A stretch of DNA of 64,000 nt from Poecilobothrus nobilitatus (GCA_947095535.1 OX352773.1:130415781-130479780); one strand, 5' to 3'. Shown: positions 36,401-48,231, counted from the stretch's first letter. Translations and numbers: made by a program. Notes: generated from the letters alone by a model not told the origin.

Positions 36401-36441
36401 CTAAGTTCTTCTGAATTTAAATGGTCTATCTTAATTAAATT
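33182..36441. repeat. 3,261-bp internal tandem duplication, copy B
   Basis: The gag-proximal copy of the duplication, continuous with the single protease and gag region. Reading along the element's own direction, the order is LTR, gag, protease, pol (B), env N-terminus (B), pol (A), env (A), truncated LTR. The frameshifts in RT and in integrase are present in both copies, so they predate the duplication. Confidence 0.9.
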
Positions 36442-36843
36442 TTTACTAATATCTATTGGTTCTAAGGAATATATTTCATTTAATTGATATGGACTATTAA
36501 CAAACTTAATATTTTGATTATTTAAGTTAATAAATCCTTCTTCTAGGTTTATTATTGCATCGAGACTTTTAAGTAGATCGGCTCCTATTATGAACTGATA
36601 CTTTCTATTCGGCAATGTTTTCTCTTTCCATCTAATTCGAGCATTTTTAGGGGCTTTTATTTCATAAGGTGCTGGTGTATGAACTTCCCATTTTATAGAA
36701 TCCTTTCCATTTATTGTAGAAAAGTGAATAGGAGAAATTTCTAATTTTTTGAAACCTAATACCATATCATCAATTAAACTAAAAGTAGATCCTGTATCTA
36801 TAAGAGCTAAATATGAATTATTATTAATAGTAAATTTTATCAT
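33729..36843 (-). pseudogene. pol: Errantivirus pol (PR-RT-RNase H-IN), frameshifted
   Basis: Begins at ATG 36,843, 18 nt past the gag stop and in another frame, as expected for gag-pol frameshifting in Ty3/gypsy elements. Residues 14-19 (LIDTGS) form the aspartic protease active site. RT follows (DYRKLNE, TIDLAKGYHQI, FGLKNA), breaks at about 35,868-35,890 through one lost base, and resumes at 35,866 with VVYLDDILIFS (catalytic YLDD at residues 16-19). RNase H (TDASNFAIGAFLSQ), the integrase zinc finger and the core Asp residues follow. A second frameshift near 34,060-34,100 separates the catalytic Glu (NSDIERLHNSL) and the GPY-like C-terminus, which continues at 33,729-33,995. Two single-base lesions inactivate an otherwise complete polyprotein. 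Confidence 0.9.
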
Positions 36844-36860
36844 GGGTAACTCATCCGAGG

Positions 36861-38015
36861 CTAGTTCATAAAAAACTCGACATTGTTAGTCTCGGCTTTA
36901 TTTTCTGATTTAGGGTTCGAATTACACTCACAATTAGAATTAAAATTAGATGTCGATTGTATATTATCGACTTCCATTGGCACTGCTTGCCTATAGTAAT
37001 ATAGATAGTAATTTTTATTAAATTGCCTAGAGTTAGAATTATTTTGAAAATTTTGTTTATTATAATTTTGTTGTCGATATTGACCTGAATTATTATTTTG
37101 ATAAAAGTTTCTATTAAATTGCTTAGAATTATAATTATTTTGAGAATCTTTATTATAACAGTTATTTGAACTATTTGGTTTAGCATAAGAATTATTTAAA
37201 TTATTCTGATCATTATTTTTATTTCTTTGATTATTAAATTTATTTTGATAAAAATTTTTACTTTTATTTCTATTTTGATTATTATAATTATTATTAGATT
37301 TTTTAAATTCTGGCTTAATGCAAGAATCTTCAAATTTTCTTTTATTTATGATATTTATTATTTCATTTAAATTTTTTTCCTCAAAAATTCTATCTAAAAG
37401 AGTTCCTTGTGCCATTTCTTTAATGGTGTTAACAAGGAAGGTATCAATATTACTTAAATCTATATAATTGCTATCTTTATAGTAAATTTTTAGCTCATCG
37501 GCTTTATATTTTAAGTTCTGAATTTCTAATACTAATTAACTTACTGTGTTTATCCTTAATGCTGGTCTATACCTGGATTTCAAGGCTGCTTTTATGGTGT
37601 CCCAATTATCTGAATGTGGAGTGTTGATAATGGTTTCTTTTGCCTCACCCTGAATTTTCTCGTAGTATATTGTTCTCACCATGCATTTTCGTAAGTTATC
37701 ATCAGTTACTCCTTCTAAATAATACTCGACACTACTAATGAAAGAATTGATTGTGACTTCACTTTTATCAGTAAATGTTGACATATACCGGACCTCCTTC
37801 ATAACTCTTTCTCTTTGTTGATAGCCTTGTTCTCTTATTTGGAATTCTTGAACAGCTGCTGTCATTCTATTTAACTGTTGATTCTTGATGTCTAATTCTG
37901 CGAGCAAACTTTGTTTCTGTTGTAATAATTGTTCAAGAACATTTGTATCCTCACTTTGTGCTTGAGCCATGTTGCGATTTTTACAATATTGGTCCAATCT
38001 ATCACGTTTTTTCAT
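36861..38015 (-). pseudogene. gag: Errantivirus gag, one nonsense codon
   Basis: Starts at ATG 38,015 and reads to 37,536, where an in-frame TAA stops it; the same frame then continues to 36,861. That gives about 384 codons with a single nonsense change. The first half is helical and Gln-rich (EQLLQQKQSLLAELDIKNQQ) and then resembles a capsid core (INSFISSVEYYL, WDTIKAALKSRY). The second half is an Asn/Gln/Tyr-rich low-complexity tail with no zinc knuckle, which is usual for errantivirus gag. It lies between the PBS and pol. Confidence 0.8.
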
Positions 38016-38374
38016 TCACAATAAACAAAAAATATTTTGTTTTTATTTTTATAATATTACGTGTGTATTAATTATTAACAAAGGCTTACGGTTTTAATTT
38101 TTAACAGCTTTATTAACTTAATTTTACACTTTTATTATTGTTTTTTTTTGTATATTAAATGTTTTCGTAACACAAATAATTTTAATGTTTATTAACTGTT
38201 TTTCCTCTGATAGAGATCATAAGAGGTAATTAATTTAACACTTTTGTATTATTTGATTTTACAACAATATATATATACATAAGTATGTATAAATATTTTT
38301 TTTATAATAAAGTTTAATTTATATTATAATAATTAACGTTCGTATCACTGGATAATTAATTTTAATTTATAATT

Positions 38375-38392
38375 ATCCTACCGACTGCGCCA
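38375..38392 (-). promoter_or_regulatory. Primer binding site, tRNA-Ser type
   Basis: Minus-strand TGGCGCAGTCGGTAGGAT directly follows the 5' LTR end (…CAAATT). It is complementary to the 3' end of insect serine tRNA as I recall it (…ATCCTACCGACTGCGCCA with CCA), the primer used by 17.6/297-type errantiviruses. All 18 positions fit that end. Confidence 0.85.
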
Positions 38393-38906
38393 AATTTGTA
38401 TTTATAAAAATAAATATTGTTATTTATTTTATAATGAATTAAAAAACGGTTTATTTTAATGTTGTTGTTATATTTAATTTTATTGGACTTTACTGTTGTG
38501 TTTTTTGTACATAACTGAATTTCTTATTTCTAAAATGTTGTAACTGTACTTCAATATTTTCGATTATCAGCAATATTGATCATTTAATAAAAACTAAAAA
38601 AATACACATATTGAACGGTCAGCAATATATTCATTTTAATAATATTCTGTACATGTGTTTTTAAGTGGATATTCCATATACATATTTTTAAGTATACAAA
38701 AAGTATTTCATTTCAATATTGCTCAATAATCAAGAATACGAAGTATAATTTTATATTGTCAACGTAATACATATTTGTTTTGTTAAAAATTTGAATTTAA
38801 CAGGTTATTAACACTTGAAAGTATTTTATCATAGTTATCAGTTATTATTTCAATTTTATTAGGAGGATCTTCTTTTTTGTTCGAAAGTGAACAGTTATAC
38901 ATAACT
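38393..38906 (-). repeat. Errantivirus 5' LTR
   Basis: About 514 bp on the minus strand, from AGTTATGTATAACTG at 38,906 to CAAATT at 38,393, abutting the PBS. Positions 38,571-38,906 match the truncated 3' LTR with few differences (for example, near 38,887). AGTT...AATT termini are typical of errantiviruses rather than TG...CA. The flank at 38,907 onward is CGCGCGCAC. A TSD cannot be checked because the other LTR end is missing. Confidence 0.8.
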
Positions 38907-38944
38907 CGCGCGCACTTCAAATTTACAAAACCAAAAATTTATTA

Positions 38945-40497
38945 AACGAGGAAGAATACAGTTGCCTTTGTCAACTCTTAGATACCCGTACGAACCGTTA
39001 GTATGTTCACAGCCTGTCACTCTGCTTACAATATTATTTTTTCAATATTTTAGTATTTTAAAATAATTTGAGTGAATTTTATAATTTCTAGAACTATGGG
39101 TTGTACATATATTCAAACTATATGTTTATATGTACATTCTTCAAAAGCAGATTCTAACCTTCCACATAACGATTATCAATCCAAAACTTTTTCAAATATT
39201 CTATAGTACCATTTAATAATAAGCGGTAAATATATATTAAATTTACATAGTACAAAATAGTAAATATAATTTTAAATATTATATTATATTATATTTAAAT
39301 ATTCCATTGACAGAATAATTTCTTATAAGTACAATAAAATACATATATGTATGTAAATACGGCGCTATATAATATACATCTATACTCTTATCATTCATTC
39401 ACTAGTGACATATACGATATGTAAATAAACATGATATTATATAAGTATGTATGTATAACAATATCATATAAATAAAAATTCTTCAAGCAACCGTTATGTT
39501 GTTTATTTATTTACATTTTTTTGTACTACGCATTATATCCTCAACAATTTCAAATTATCGAGTAAATCAAAATGCAAAAAAATCGTTAAAGAAATTTGTT
39601 AGAAAATTTGAAAAAATCAAGTAACACTTTCGTCAATTATAAAGTAACCCTATATTATTAAAAAAAGTTGTTAACAGAAATAAAAGTATAATGTTGAAGC
39701 TTTAATTTTTGTGTATTACTTCAAAAAAATTTTAACAGGTGTTTAAAAATAGGAAATTTTCAGTTTTTGACCCCTTACAGCTCTTAAACGGGGAGTGATA
39801 CAAAAAAAATTTCTGAAATGACTCATACTTATTTTCAAAGATCTAACTTCTGTCAAAATTTCAACTTAAACCGTTTAGAAGATAGAAGGGTTAAAGGATT
39901 TTGCAAAATTTGAGTTTCGCATAACGGTAAATTAAGACACCGTATACCATAAATACATATTTATTGTATATATACTTTTAAAGCTAATAAAAGTAGTAAG
40001 CGTTTGGCGTTTTCAAAATGAAGATTTACTTTATACAACTTGTGCTATAATAATTTAAATATAGAGCTTTTTTGAACATTTGGGGAGCTGTAGCTCCATA
40101 ACGGGTGGGGCTACAAAAAAAAGTTATTAAAAATAAAATTAATATTTTTGTGAGATCTATTAGCGGTTAAAATTTCATAGGTCTATTTCAAAAAAAATGT
40201 GGGGATCTAAAAATTAGGTGTTCGAGAGCTACCCTAAGTTTTGGTCCAAACTCAACCAAAAAAAATAGGGAACCTACAAATTACTCCTAGAATATTTTGT
40301 GTAAATTTCATGATTCTAGTTTTCTTAGTTTTTGAGTTAGCGTGCTGACGGACGGACGGACGGACGGACATGGCTCAAAAGTCTTAGAAGTTTTTTCTGA
40401 TCCGATCCATACCTTTGAAGGTATATCTAGCTCGCTTATTTCGAGGTGTTACAAACGGAGGAGTAATTTTATTATAGCCGATCCTATCGTACGGGTA
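38945..40497 (+). mobile_element. Helentron/DINE-1-like element, copy c
   Basis: Third full-length copy, 1,553 bp, same orientation as copy a. It starts AACGAGGAAGAATACAGTTG at 38,945 after a host A and ends CGGGTA at 40,497 before a host T. The terminal hairpin is partly degraded (ATAGCCG for ATACCCG). The GGAC block at about 40,348-40,369 is longer than in copy a, consistent with microsatellite slippage. It lies 38 bp outside the errantivirus 5' LTR. Confidence 0.55.
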
Positions 40498-41560
40498 TAA
40501 AAACGAGATTTTATTTTCAAGATTTTTTTTTTCGAAATTATTTTTATCGAGATTACGTCATCGACCATAGGAACTTACCCATAGGAACGACCCATAGCTA
40601 CCAAAAAATTTTCTGGGGAAACTTATACTAATTCTAAAAGTTCTTTCTTGTCTCAAAATTTCAGGTTCCTATCTAAAGGCGTGCCGGAGTTATAAAAAAA
40701 GAAATTTCATGCAAAATGTGGTTTTCACATAACGGTAAATTTAAATAGTAAATTACAAAATAGTACATAATTTTGATATTGTTTTATATAGATAATAAAA
40801 TTTTCGATCTTCTGGTGGTTTTAGATTGCAAAACTATTACGCAGAGTCTGAGATATATACATCTGAAAATGGAGCTTTTTCGCAATTTTGAAGAGCTGCA
40901 ACTTTGGAACCCTTTTTCAACTAAAATAAACCTTTAACACACGTAAAAATATAGTACTGCAGCTTTAATTTTTATAACTTGCAGAAGTAAAATGTGTACA
41001 GGTGCCTAAGTTATAGGTGTTTAAAAATAGCAAATTTTCAATTTTTGAGCCCTAATAGCTCATATACAGGGGCTGGTCCAAAAAAATTTTCTGAGCAAAC
41101 TTATACTGATTCTAAAAGTTCTTTCTTGCCTCAAAACTTCAAGCCTCAATCTAAAAGCGTGCCGGAGTTATGAAAGTAGAAAATCATGGAAAATTTGGTT
41201 TTCACGTAACGGTAAATTTAAATACTAAATTTAAAAACATTGTATAATTTTGATATTAATTTACAAAGTTAAAAAAAATAGCTGTCGAATAACGTTTTCA
41301 GATTGAAAAAATCTTAAACAGAATATAAGATATATGCATTTAAAAATAAGGCTTTTTCAAAGTTTGAGGGGCTGTAGCTCCGTAATAGAGAGGGCTACAT
41401 GAAAAAGTTGTTCCACAAAATTATTTTTTTTATGAGACCTACCCATGGTTAAAAATAGGTTTCTATATCTTTAACGGTGTAGAAGTTTTGTAAACAGACG
41501 GACGGACGAACGGACAGAGTGAAACTAATAAACACATTTTTTCAAAATTTTTTTGGAAAT
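40498..41560 (+). repeat. Diverged monomers related to the Helentron-like element
   Basis: Two related blocks of about 478 bp spacing: GTGCCGGAGTTAT occurs at about 40,681 and 41,159, with CTTATACT(A/G)ATTCTAAAAG and TTTTCACRTAACGGTAAATTTAAA at matching offsets. The same skeleton (GTGTTTAAAAATAG, AACGGTAAATTAA, GGGGAGCTGTAGCTCC) is present in diverged form inside copy c, so these are older family members or an expanded body. A second (GGAC)-type block lies at about 41,497-41,515. Confidence 0.6.
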
Positions 41561-42423
41561 GTGCTAAAAAAGGAAAAAACGGTAATTTTATTAATAAAAA
41601 ACTTCAATCGCAAATGATTCTAAAAATTAAGTAAAAAATATCATAATTAGATTACCGAGTGTTTTAAACAAATTATCTTCCCCAAATTAAAATCTGTCAT
41701 GAGAGCTATATTTTGTACTTAACCTATTAGAAAAAGTATTTCACTATTTTGTAAATAGAAATTGTCAAAATAGTTGACTTTGGCCGACTTAGGTTTTGGT
41801 TTTATTTTTTAACTAGTTTTCCTAATGTTTTTATAAAATATTTAGGTATGTACTAAATTAAAATGTGTTCAATTTCGAATATAATATAACAGATGGTAGG
41901 TTAAGAGGGAGAGGGATAATTTTCCTGTTATTGTTTAATTTGGGATAAAATTGATACGTTTGCTGGAGAGGAACGAATAATTAAAAATTGTGGCAAATCG
42001 GGACGGCCGGTCACCAGAAATTGTATTCCATTTTCGTAAATGTAAATGTAAATTTTTTAGACTCCTTATAACGACGAAAAAAAATAACAATTTTTTTGAC
42101 ATATAATTTTGTGGTACCTATCTTATTTCAGATAAAAATAAATTTACAAGGGCGAACTACAACTTTATTTCCGAGACTTATTCGCTCAATAAGTTGTTGC
42201 GAAGATAAATACATGTTATTAACTACATATTATTTAACTTATAAAAAATTCAAATTTTTCAGGAAAATTTTAAAGACTCTTGAAGTACTTCTAGTCTATA
42301 ATGGGTAAACTAATTTATGTTTTACATTCCCGAAAACTTAATTGATTTTAATTTGAATTTTACATGCTTTTTATACTTTTAAAATTGCAATTCTAAGTAA
42401 TTTACCATAAAAGAAATTAAGAA
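41561..42423. other. Spacer without recognisable gene
   Basis: AT-rich DNA with no repeat partner that I can detect in the window. The 70-codon open frame at 42,096-42,308 has no recognisable domain and a composition like the surrounding DNA; I do not call it. Confidence 0.55.
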
Positions 42424-43107
42424 ATTTTTTGCATTTTGTTTTACTCGATAATTTGAAATTGTTGAGGATATAATGCGTAGTACATAAAAATGTAAATAAA
42501 TAAACAACATAACGGTTGCTTGAAGAATTTTTATTTATATGATATTAATATATATACATACTTACATAATATCATGTTTATTTACATATCGTATATGTCA
42601 CTAGTGAATGAATGATAAGAGTATATATGTATATTATATAGCGCCGTATTTACATACATATATGTATTTTATTGTACTTATAAGAAATTATTCTGTCAAT
42701 GGAATATTTAAATATAATATAATATAATATTTAAAATTATATTTATTATTTTGTACTAAGTAAATTTAATATACATTTACCGCTTAGTATTAAATGGTAC
42801 TATAGAATATTTGAAAAAGTTTTGGATTGATAATCGGTATATGGAAGGTTAAAATCCGCTTTCGAAGAATCTATAAACATATAGTTTGAATATATGTACA
42901 ACCCATAGTTCCAGAAATTATAAAATTCACCCAAATTATTTTAAAATACTAAAATATTAAAAAAATAATATTGTGAGCAGAGTGACAGGCTGTGAACATA
43001 CTAACGGTTCGTACGGGTATCTAAGAGTTGACAAAGGCAACTGTATTCTTCCTCGTTTTTTATTATATTTAAGTTCTTTGATTTCCTCAATATTTTTAAC
43101 GTGATCT
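42424..43107 (-). repeat. Copy of the env/Helentron junction (684 bp)
   Basis: Matches 28,237-28,920 almost base for base with an offset of 14,187, including the last 50 bp of errantivirus env sequence (28,871-28,920) that lies beyond the Helentron-like insertion. It stops at the N run. So this is a duplicated piece of a composite locus, not an independent transposon copy, and its edge coincides with a scaffold gap. Confidence 0.85.
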
Positions 43108-43307
43108 NNNNNNNNNNNNNNNNNNNNNNNNNNNNNNNNNNNNNNNNNNNNNNNNNNNNNNNNNNNNNNNNNNNNNNNNNNNNNNNNNNNNNNNNNNNNN
43201 NNNNNNNNNNNNNNNNNNNNNNNNNNNNNNNNNNNNNNNNNNNNNNNNNNNNNNNNNNNNNNNNNNNNNNNNNNNNNNNNNNNNNNNNNNNNNNNNNNNN
43301 NNNNNNN
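43108..43307. other. Assembly gap (200 N)
   Basis: Exactly 200 unknown bases, a placeholder length. Left of it is a duplicated errantivirus/Helentron piece and right of it is the 3' half of an LOA-like LINE. Open frames crossing this gap are meaningless. Confidence 0.98.
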
Positions 43308-44600
43308 GATATGCAGCAAAAGATGGCTTTTTGGACGTACACATCTGTTGTTTGCCCAATTCTTACCTATGAATCGCTGGTATGGTAGTCAGCAATGAAT
43401 CGGAAATACAATATAATAAAACTAAAGAGAATACAGAGATCGGCATCAGTGGGCATTACAGGTGCAATACGATCGTGTCCGACTGGCCCTCTGAATACTA
43501 TTTTATTTCTGTTACCCCATGATCTATACATTGAATATGTCGCAACGTGGAGTGCACTACGACTAAGAGAATCTGGATGGTTTGTTGCTAGACCATACGG
43601 CCTTGGTAATATTCTGGGGATATTAGGATTCTGGACCAAAGGAAAGGACCAACACTGACCGACTACACTGTTCCAAAAACTAAACTTCGGGAACAATTTA
43701 CCCGTAGAGTTTTCGCCTAGAGCGGAATGGAGGGGCGGGGATGTTGCAAAGAACTTCGGTGTAACTATCTTCATGGATCAATGGATCCAAGATGAAAGAA
43801 GCAGTCGGTGTTGGTATTTTCTCGGAAAAACTCAATATTTTAAAATCCTACAGACTCTTTTAGACGGAGATACTAGCTGTTAGATAGGCTGCTCGCATTT
43901 TTAACGAAAATAACAAACAAATCAAAAAAGTCGCCATCATCTGTGTGGACAGTCAATCCGCGATTAAGGCTATTAACGCGAACATTGGAACCTCAAAGCT
44001 TGTTAGGCAGTGACAAGAGGAACATGCCCTAAAAAGCGAAAAGTTAAACGTAACCTTCATCTGGGAGCCTGGGCATAGTAATATTGAAGGAAACGAAAAA
44101 GCTGACAAACTAGTAAAGAGAAAAGTTACAATCAACACTAACTCTTCTAAAAGAGTCAGTTGTCCAATTATTACCGCAGAGGAACGGATCCATTCTTAGT
44201 AAATAACGAAATCGTAACAGAGGTGGAGTAATCTGAACAATTACACCATATCTAGAATTTTGTGGCCCACCTACAACAGAAAAAGATCAAATGAGTTGAT
44301 CTCAAATCATGCATAGACATCACCAGGCTAGTGGCAATCGCCACAGGTCACTGACCAGTAGGAACGCATGCTGCCAAACTAGGAATCCCTCACAACGCCT
44401 CCTGTAGGAGAAGCGTTACAAAAGCAAACGAAAGTGAGAACCTTGAGTAATTTCTTTCCAGATGTCCGGCCCTAGCTAGAGCCAGACTCCTCTCACTCGG
44501 CAAAACGTTCTACCACAACCTCAGCGAGCTCTCTGAACGCAAAATCAAAGAATTGGTTTAGTATCTGAACTCTTCGGGTTGAATATAAAACCGTAAACAA
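43308..44600 (+). pseudogene. LOA-like LINE 3' half: RT thumb, RNase H, tail
   Basis: The plus strand begins in the RT thumb (SVVCPILTYESLVWWSA, KRIQRSASVGITGAIRSCPT, LYIEYVATWSALRLRESGW), then an RNase H domain in changing frames (remnants such as MEEAVGVGIFSEKLNI and CGQSIRD; later NVTFIWEPGHSNIEGNEKAD with a conserved GHSNIEGNEKAD block at about 44,070-44,105), then the C-terminal part (CPALARARLLSLGKTFYHNL, SELSERKIKELVQ) up to about 44,580. Frameshifts are numerous. The family matches the minus-strand LINE at 11,840-15,640, but here the 3' half survives. A 3' UTR with (CTAC)n follows to about 44,650. Confidence 0.75.
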
Positions 44601-44869
44601 TCTTAAAGCATACCAATCTTAAAGTCACCACTCTACCTACCTACCTACCATAAAAAATTTATTATGTAACTACAAAGACAGAAGGAACAGCTTCAAAAAT
44701 AGCGGCATTTACCATTTACCATGTTCAAATTGAAATTTGAAATCCATTTGACGAATTGGATCCACGAAAAGAAACATAAAAATTTTTAAATAAAATAATG
44801 ACATCCTCGTGAGCGATTAATATGGTTCAACATAATCCAATGGTTCATGTAAATATTTGGGAAAAAGCG

Positions 44870-45020
44870 TATAATTCTACTCTAAAGCCCTTACTAATTA
44901 TATTTTTACAATAATGTAGTGGGCGCTAACGCCCCCAAACCCCCGCTAAACAAATTATTGAAACGCTAAAATTCAAACCAATTCTAAAATCTTTCCTAAG
45001 TCAGAATCGCACATATACAA
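44870..45020. repeat. Fragment of the 127-bp repeat family
   Basis: Carries GGGAAAAAGCGTATAATTCTAC, TAGTGGGCGCTAACGCCCCC, CCCGCTAAACAAATTATTGAAA and CAGAATCGCACATATAC, matching modules at 6,850-7,370 but strongly diverged. From 45,020 to 45,600 I see no gene or repeat that I can support. Confidence 0.6.
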
Positions 45021-45604
45021 ATATCGTCTATGTGCACTGAAACTGAAATATTTTTTTAGAAATTAATATATTCTGGAAAAAGGATATTCCCCTATTTTTG
45101 CCACATATTTTAAAATAAATCAATAATAAAACAAAAATAAATTCTAAAATGTGTTTTAAATTCTAAAATATGTTTTTTTATTTAATAAATTGCATTTTTA
45201 TATGAAATATTAATTTTTTTAACTCCATAATTTTTTTGTCATCACTTAAGAACTAAGACCGCTATAATGATATGTAAGGGCTGTTTAGAAAGATACAAAG
45301 CGAAAATAAAAATTTTTGGAAAAAAAGTACCGTTCTAAAAAGTTCTATTATATATTTTTACCGTTATATTCCAAAAAGTAAAAAGTAACATTCTGTTTTT
45401 TTATTTTAATATACCCTGTATTCAAATGCAACAACCTGTATAACCAATATAATATAATGTATTATAAATATAGTGTAAACAATATAGTGTATACTATTTT
45501 GAAGACCTTTATCAGACATATCATTTGCCATCAAGAATAGTTAATACATGTTCTTGTTTTGGAGATATTTACAATTATATGAGTATATACCTCTTTTTTT
45601 AACA

Positions 45605-47396
45605 GCTTTTTATTAACTTGGTTGGGTAAAGGATGGAATCTTAGAAGCCATTTTAGACACACTTCCCGTTGAGCTAGAGACTTGAAATTTTCTTCATTAG
45701 ATCAGATCCCGATGACAATACATGATTTTAAAATAATAATATCTAAAAACATTAGAGAAATTACCTTAATTTCAAAATTAAATTTTCATACAAAGATATA
45801 ACAGAATTTTTAACAGAATTATTACAGAACCAAAATAAAACATTTTATCTAAATTTACTAAACTCACCAATGCCAATACCAATACGTATACGTAATACAT
45901 AAATGTTTTTTTTTTCTATAAAAGACTATTGTGTTTTATGTAGACCATTGTATTGTATGCGTACATATACATAGGTACATACTTCAAAATATGTAATAAT
46001 AAGTGCTTCGAAAATATTTTTGGTTTGAAAGCGATGAATTTGAAAGATATGAATGTGTAAACAAATTAATATGCCGCACTTGAGAACACAGTGTAAAATT
46101 TAATATGCATTTACTTAAAATTTAGTAAGCAAGTGCTAAATTAAAGTTTTTTTTCATCAAATCAATTGATTTTTAGTATACATTTTTATTTATAAAAGCA
46201 ATGTGTTTATTTATAATATTTATATAGATATGTGTTTTTCCTTTCTTAATTATAATTAAAATAGGGCTTTTCTTTCGAAACTCTTAACATATTAAAATCG
46301 CATATTATGGGCCTAACATTGATATCTAAATTGGGAGCTGCCTTTAAATTAAGGTCTATTAGGGAATGATGATTTAGAAGTAAGCAATTTAATATATTCT
46401 CAATTACATACTTTTAAAATCAAATTTTTTTACTACATATGTATGTAGGTACAAAAGGTGTATGTACAAAAATGGTATGCATATTTTTATGTGTGCTGTA
46501 CTATTAAAAATCTGTTAACACAGTCAAACCAAATTCCCACATTCCCAACTATTATTATTTAGTTGATTTATCGATTTATTATTTTTTAATATATATATTT
46601 ATTACAGTTATATTTACAACAGTATATTTACAACAGTTATCTTTATATGAATGGACGATAAATATAAACGAACAAAAAAAAATTCAGAATGTTCTACATA
46701 ACAGAAAACAAAAAAAAAGTAAAATGTAATACTGGAAGAAAAATAAAAACGAATAGAAAAAAAAGAGAACAAAAAATGTTACTTTGAATGTTTTTAAATA
46801 TTTTTAAAGGCTATTTCTTATGTATATGTGCACATCTGATATTTACACACATAACAAATAGAAAAAAAGAAATATTAAAATGTCATGCTATAAAAGAAAG
46901 AAAAAACAAGGCAGTATATAAATCAAAGTTTTCAAAGGGTCGCATTTTTAAGTGGAAATAAAAAACGTTATAAAATTGCAATATTTTTATTTAAATTTTG
47001 AATTTTATAGCTATGCAACGTTTTCTTAATTTTTTAAAAATTTTGCCACAATAAATTAATAATAAAAAAATTCAATATATTCTATATTATAACAGGTAAT
47101 AATATAATTATAGACTGTAACGGCAACTGTAAAAATTTAAAATTAAACAAGGAAAAAAAAATATCAATTTAATACTTGTATTTGTCGTTACTAAAAAGAA
47201 TAAAATAAAATAAATAAAAAAATTTTTTAAAAAAACAGCTTTTTTGAACTAAAAAGTAGAAAATAATATTTTAATAGCAAATTTTTCTGAAATTTTCTAA
47301 ACTATATTGTTACAATCGCGATTCCTTTGAAAAAGTTTATTTCAATATGTCAAATATATATATAAATATAAGTATATATAAGTTTTAAAGTCTGTG
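45605..47396 (+). repeat. R repeat, short copy
   Basis: Same orientation as 22,541-26,815. Blocks match in order: 45,605-46,375 with 22,541-23,310; 46,376-46,600 with about 23,577-23,760; one array unit at about 46,640-47,050; and 47,060-47,396 with 26,430-26,755. The roughly 260-bp segment at 23,311-23,576 is missing. It ends exactly where the Polinton-type unit begins at 47,397. Confidence 0.8.
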
Positions 47397-47714
47397 AATT
47401 GCTTTTGGTACCTATTTGAAAACAAAAATGAAACAAATTTATTTATATGTTTGAAATAATTTTGTATTTGAAAATATTTTACAATTTTACAGAAATCTGT
47501 GTTGGTAAATTTTTTTACGATGATCAGATGTTAAGATTTTAGAAATAGTGAGACCAACTTTTTCTATACGTCTTTGAAATCTACTTTTATCACGTGCGTA
47601 TTCTTCCTAATGACCTTTCCTTGCTGTAAGCATAGACCCATACATGCATAACGTGAATTTCTTGTTTTATGTTGAAGTAAAATTTTGTTTTGTTATTTAA
47701 ATTCATATTGTGCA

Positions 47715-48231
47715 AGTTATTTAAATGCATATTGTGAAAATTGAAGGTCTTAATCTAACATTTTTTCTTTTAAAAGATGCATATATACATTAAAACAATT
47801 TTTAACAGCAACTCTTGTTTGATAAGTGTATAGGACAATTTGAATTAAAGTTTTCAATCTTTTGTAATGATGGCAAGTCTCTGCTTAGATCTTCTATTTT
47901 AACACTGTCAATGTACTTTTGAAGGAAAAGTTTTTTTGTTCTCATTTAACATAAATTTTTCCCGCTGACTCTAAATAGTGTTTTAATATACATTTTACAT
48001 CTAAATATTCAACTAAACCGTTATTCCATTTAAGTCCATTTATTTTATTTTCGCAATACTGGTTATAATATTTCACATCTTGACTAAGCTCTTCTGCGGG
48101 GTACGGTGCTTTGAAATGATACACAGTTGGAATTAAACTTCTTTTTCAAGTATGGCTAACTGTTTTAGGAAATATTGTTTTTCATTTCCTTGCAAAAATT
48201 GTAGGTCAACTATAAAAACTTGTTTAACCAT
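47715..48231 (-). pseudogene. Polinton-associated minus-strand gene, broken (unit 1)
   Basis: Broken counterpart of the 57,045-57,530 gene. ATG is at 48,231 (MVKQVFIVDLQFLQ). A single lost base near 48,143 shifts the frame after AILEKE. The middle is open at 47,942-48,124 (YHFKAPYPAEELSQDVKYYN, INGLKWNNGLVEYLDVKCIL), and a further lesion at about 47,942 follows IYVK. The tail with the NCPIHLSNKS motif lies at about 47,810-47,850. It is divergent from the ATPase, 94 bp apart, suggesting a shared promoter region. The product's function is unknown. Confidence 0.65.

Noticed and set aside
36866..37186. 106-codon frame antisense or alternative to gag
   Set aside because: Same strand as gag but in another frame of an Asn-rich low-complexity tail; the gag frame is continuous and explained.
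42957..43388. Open frames crossing the N run
   Set aside because: They consist mainly of unknown bases, so they cannot be read as genes.
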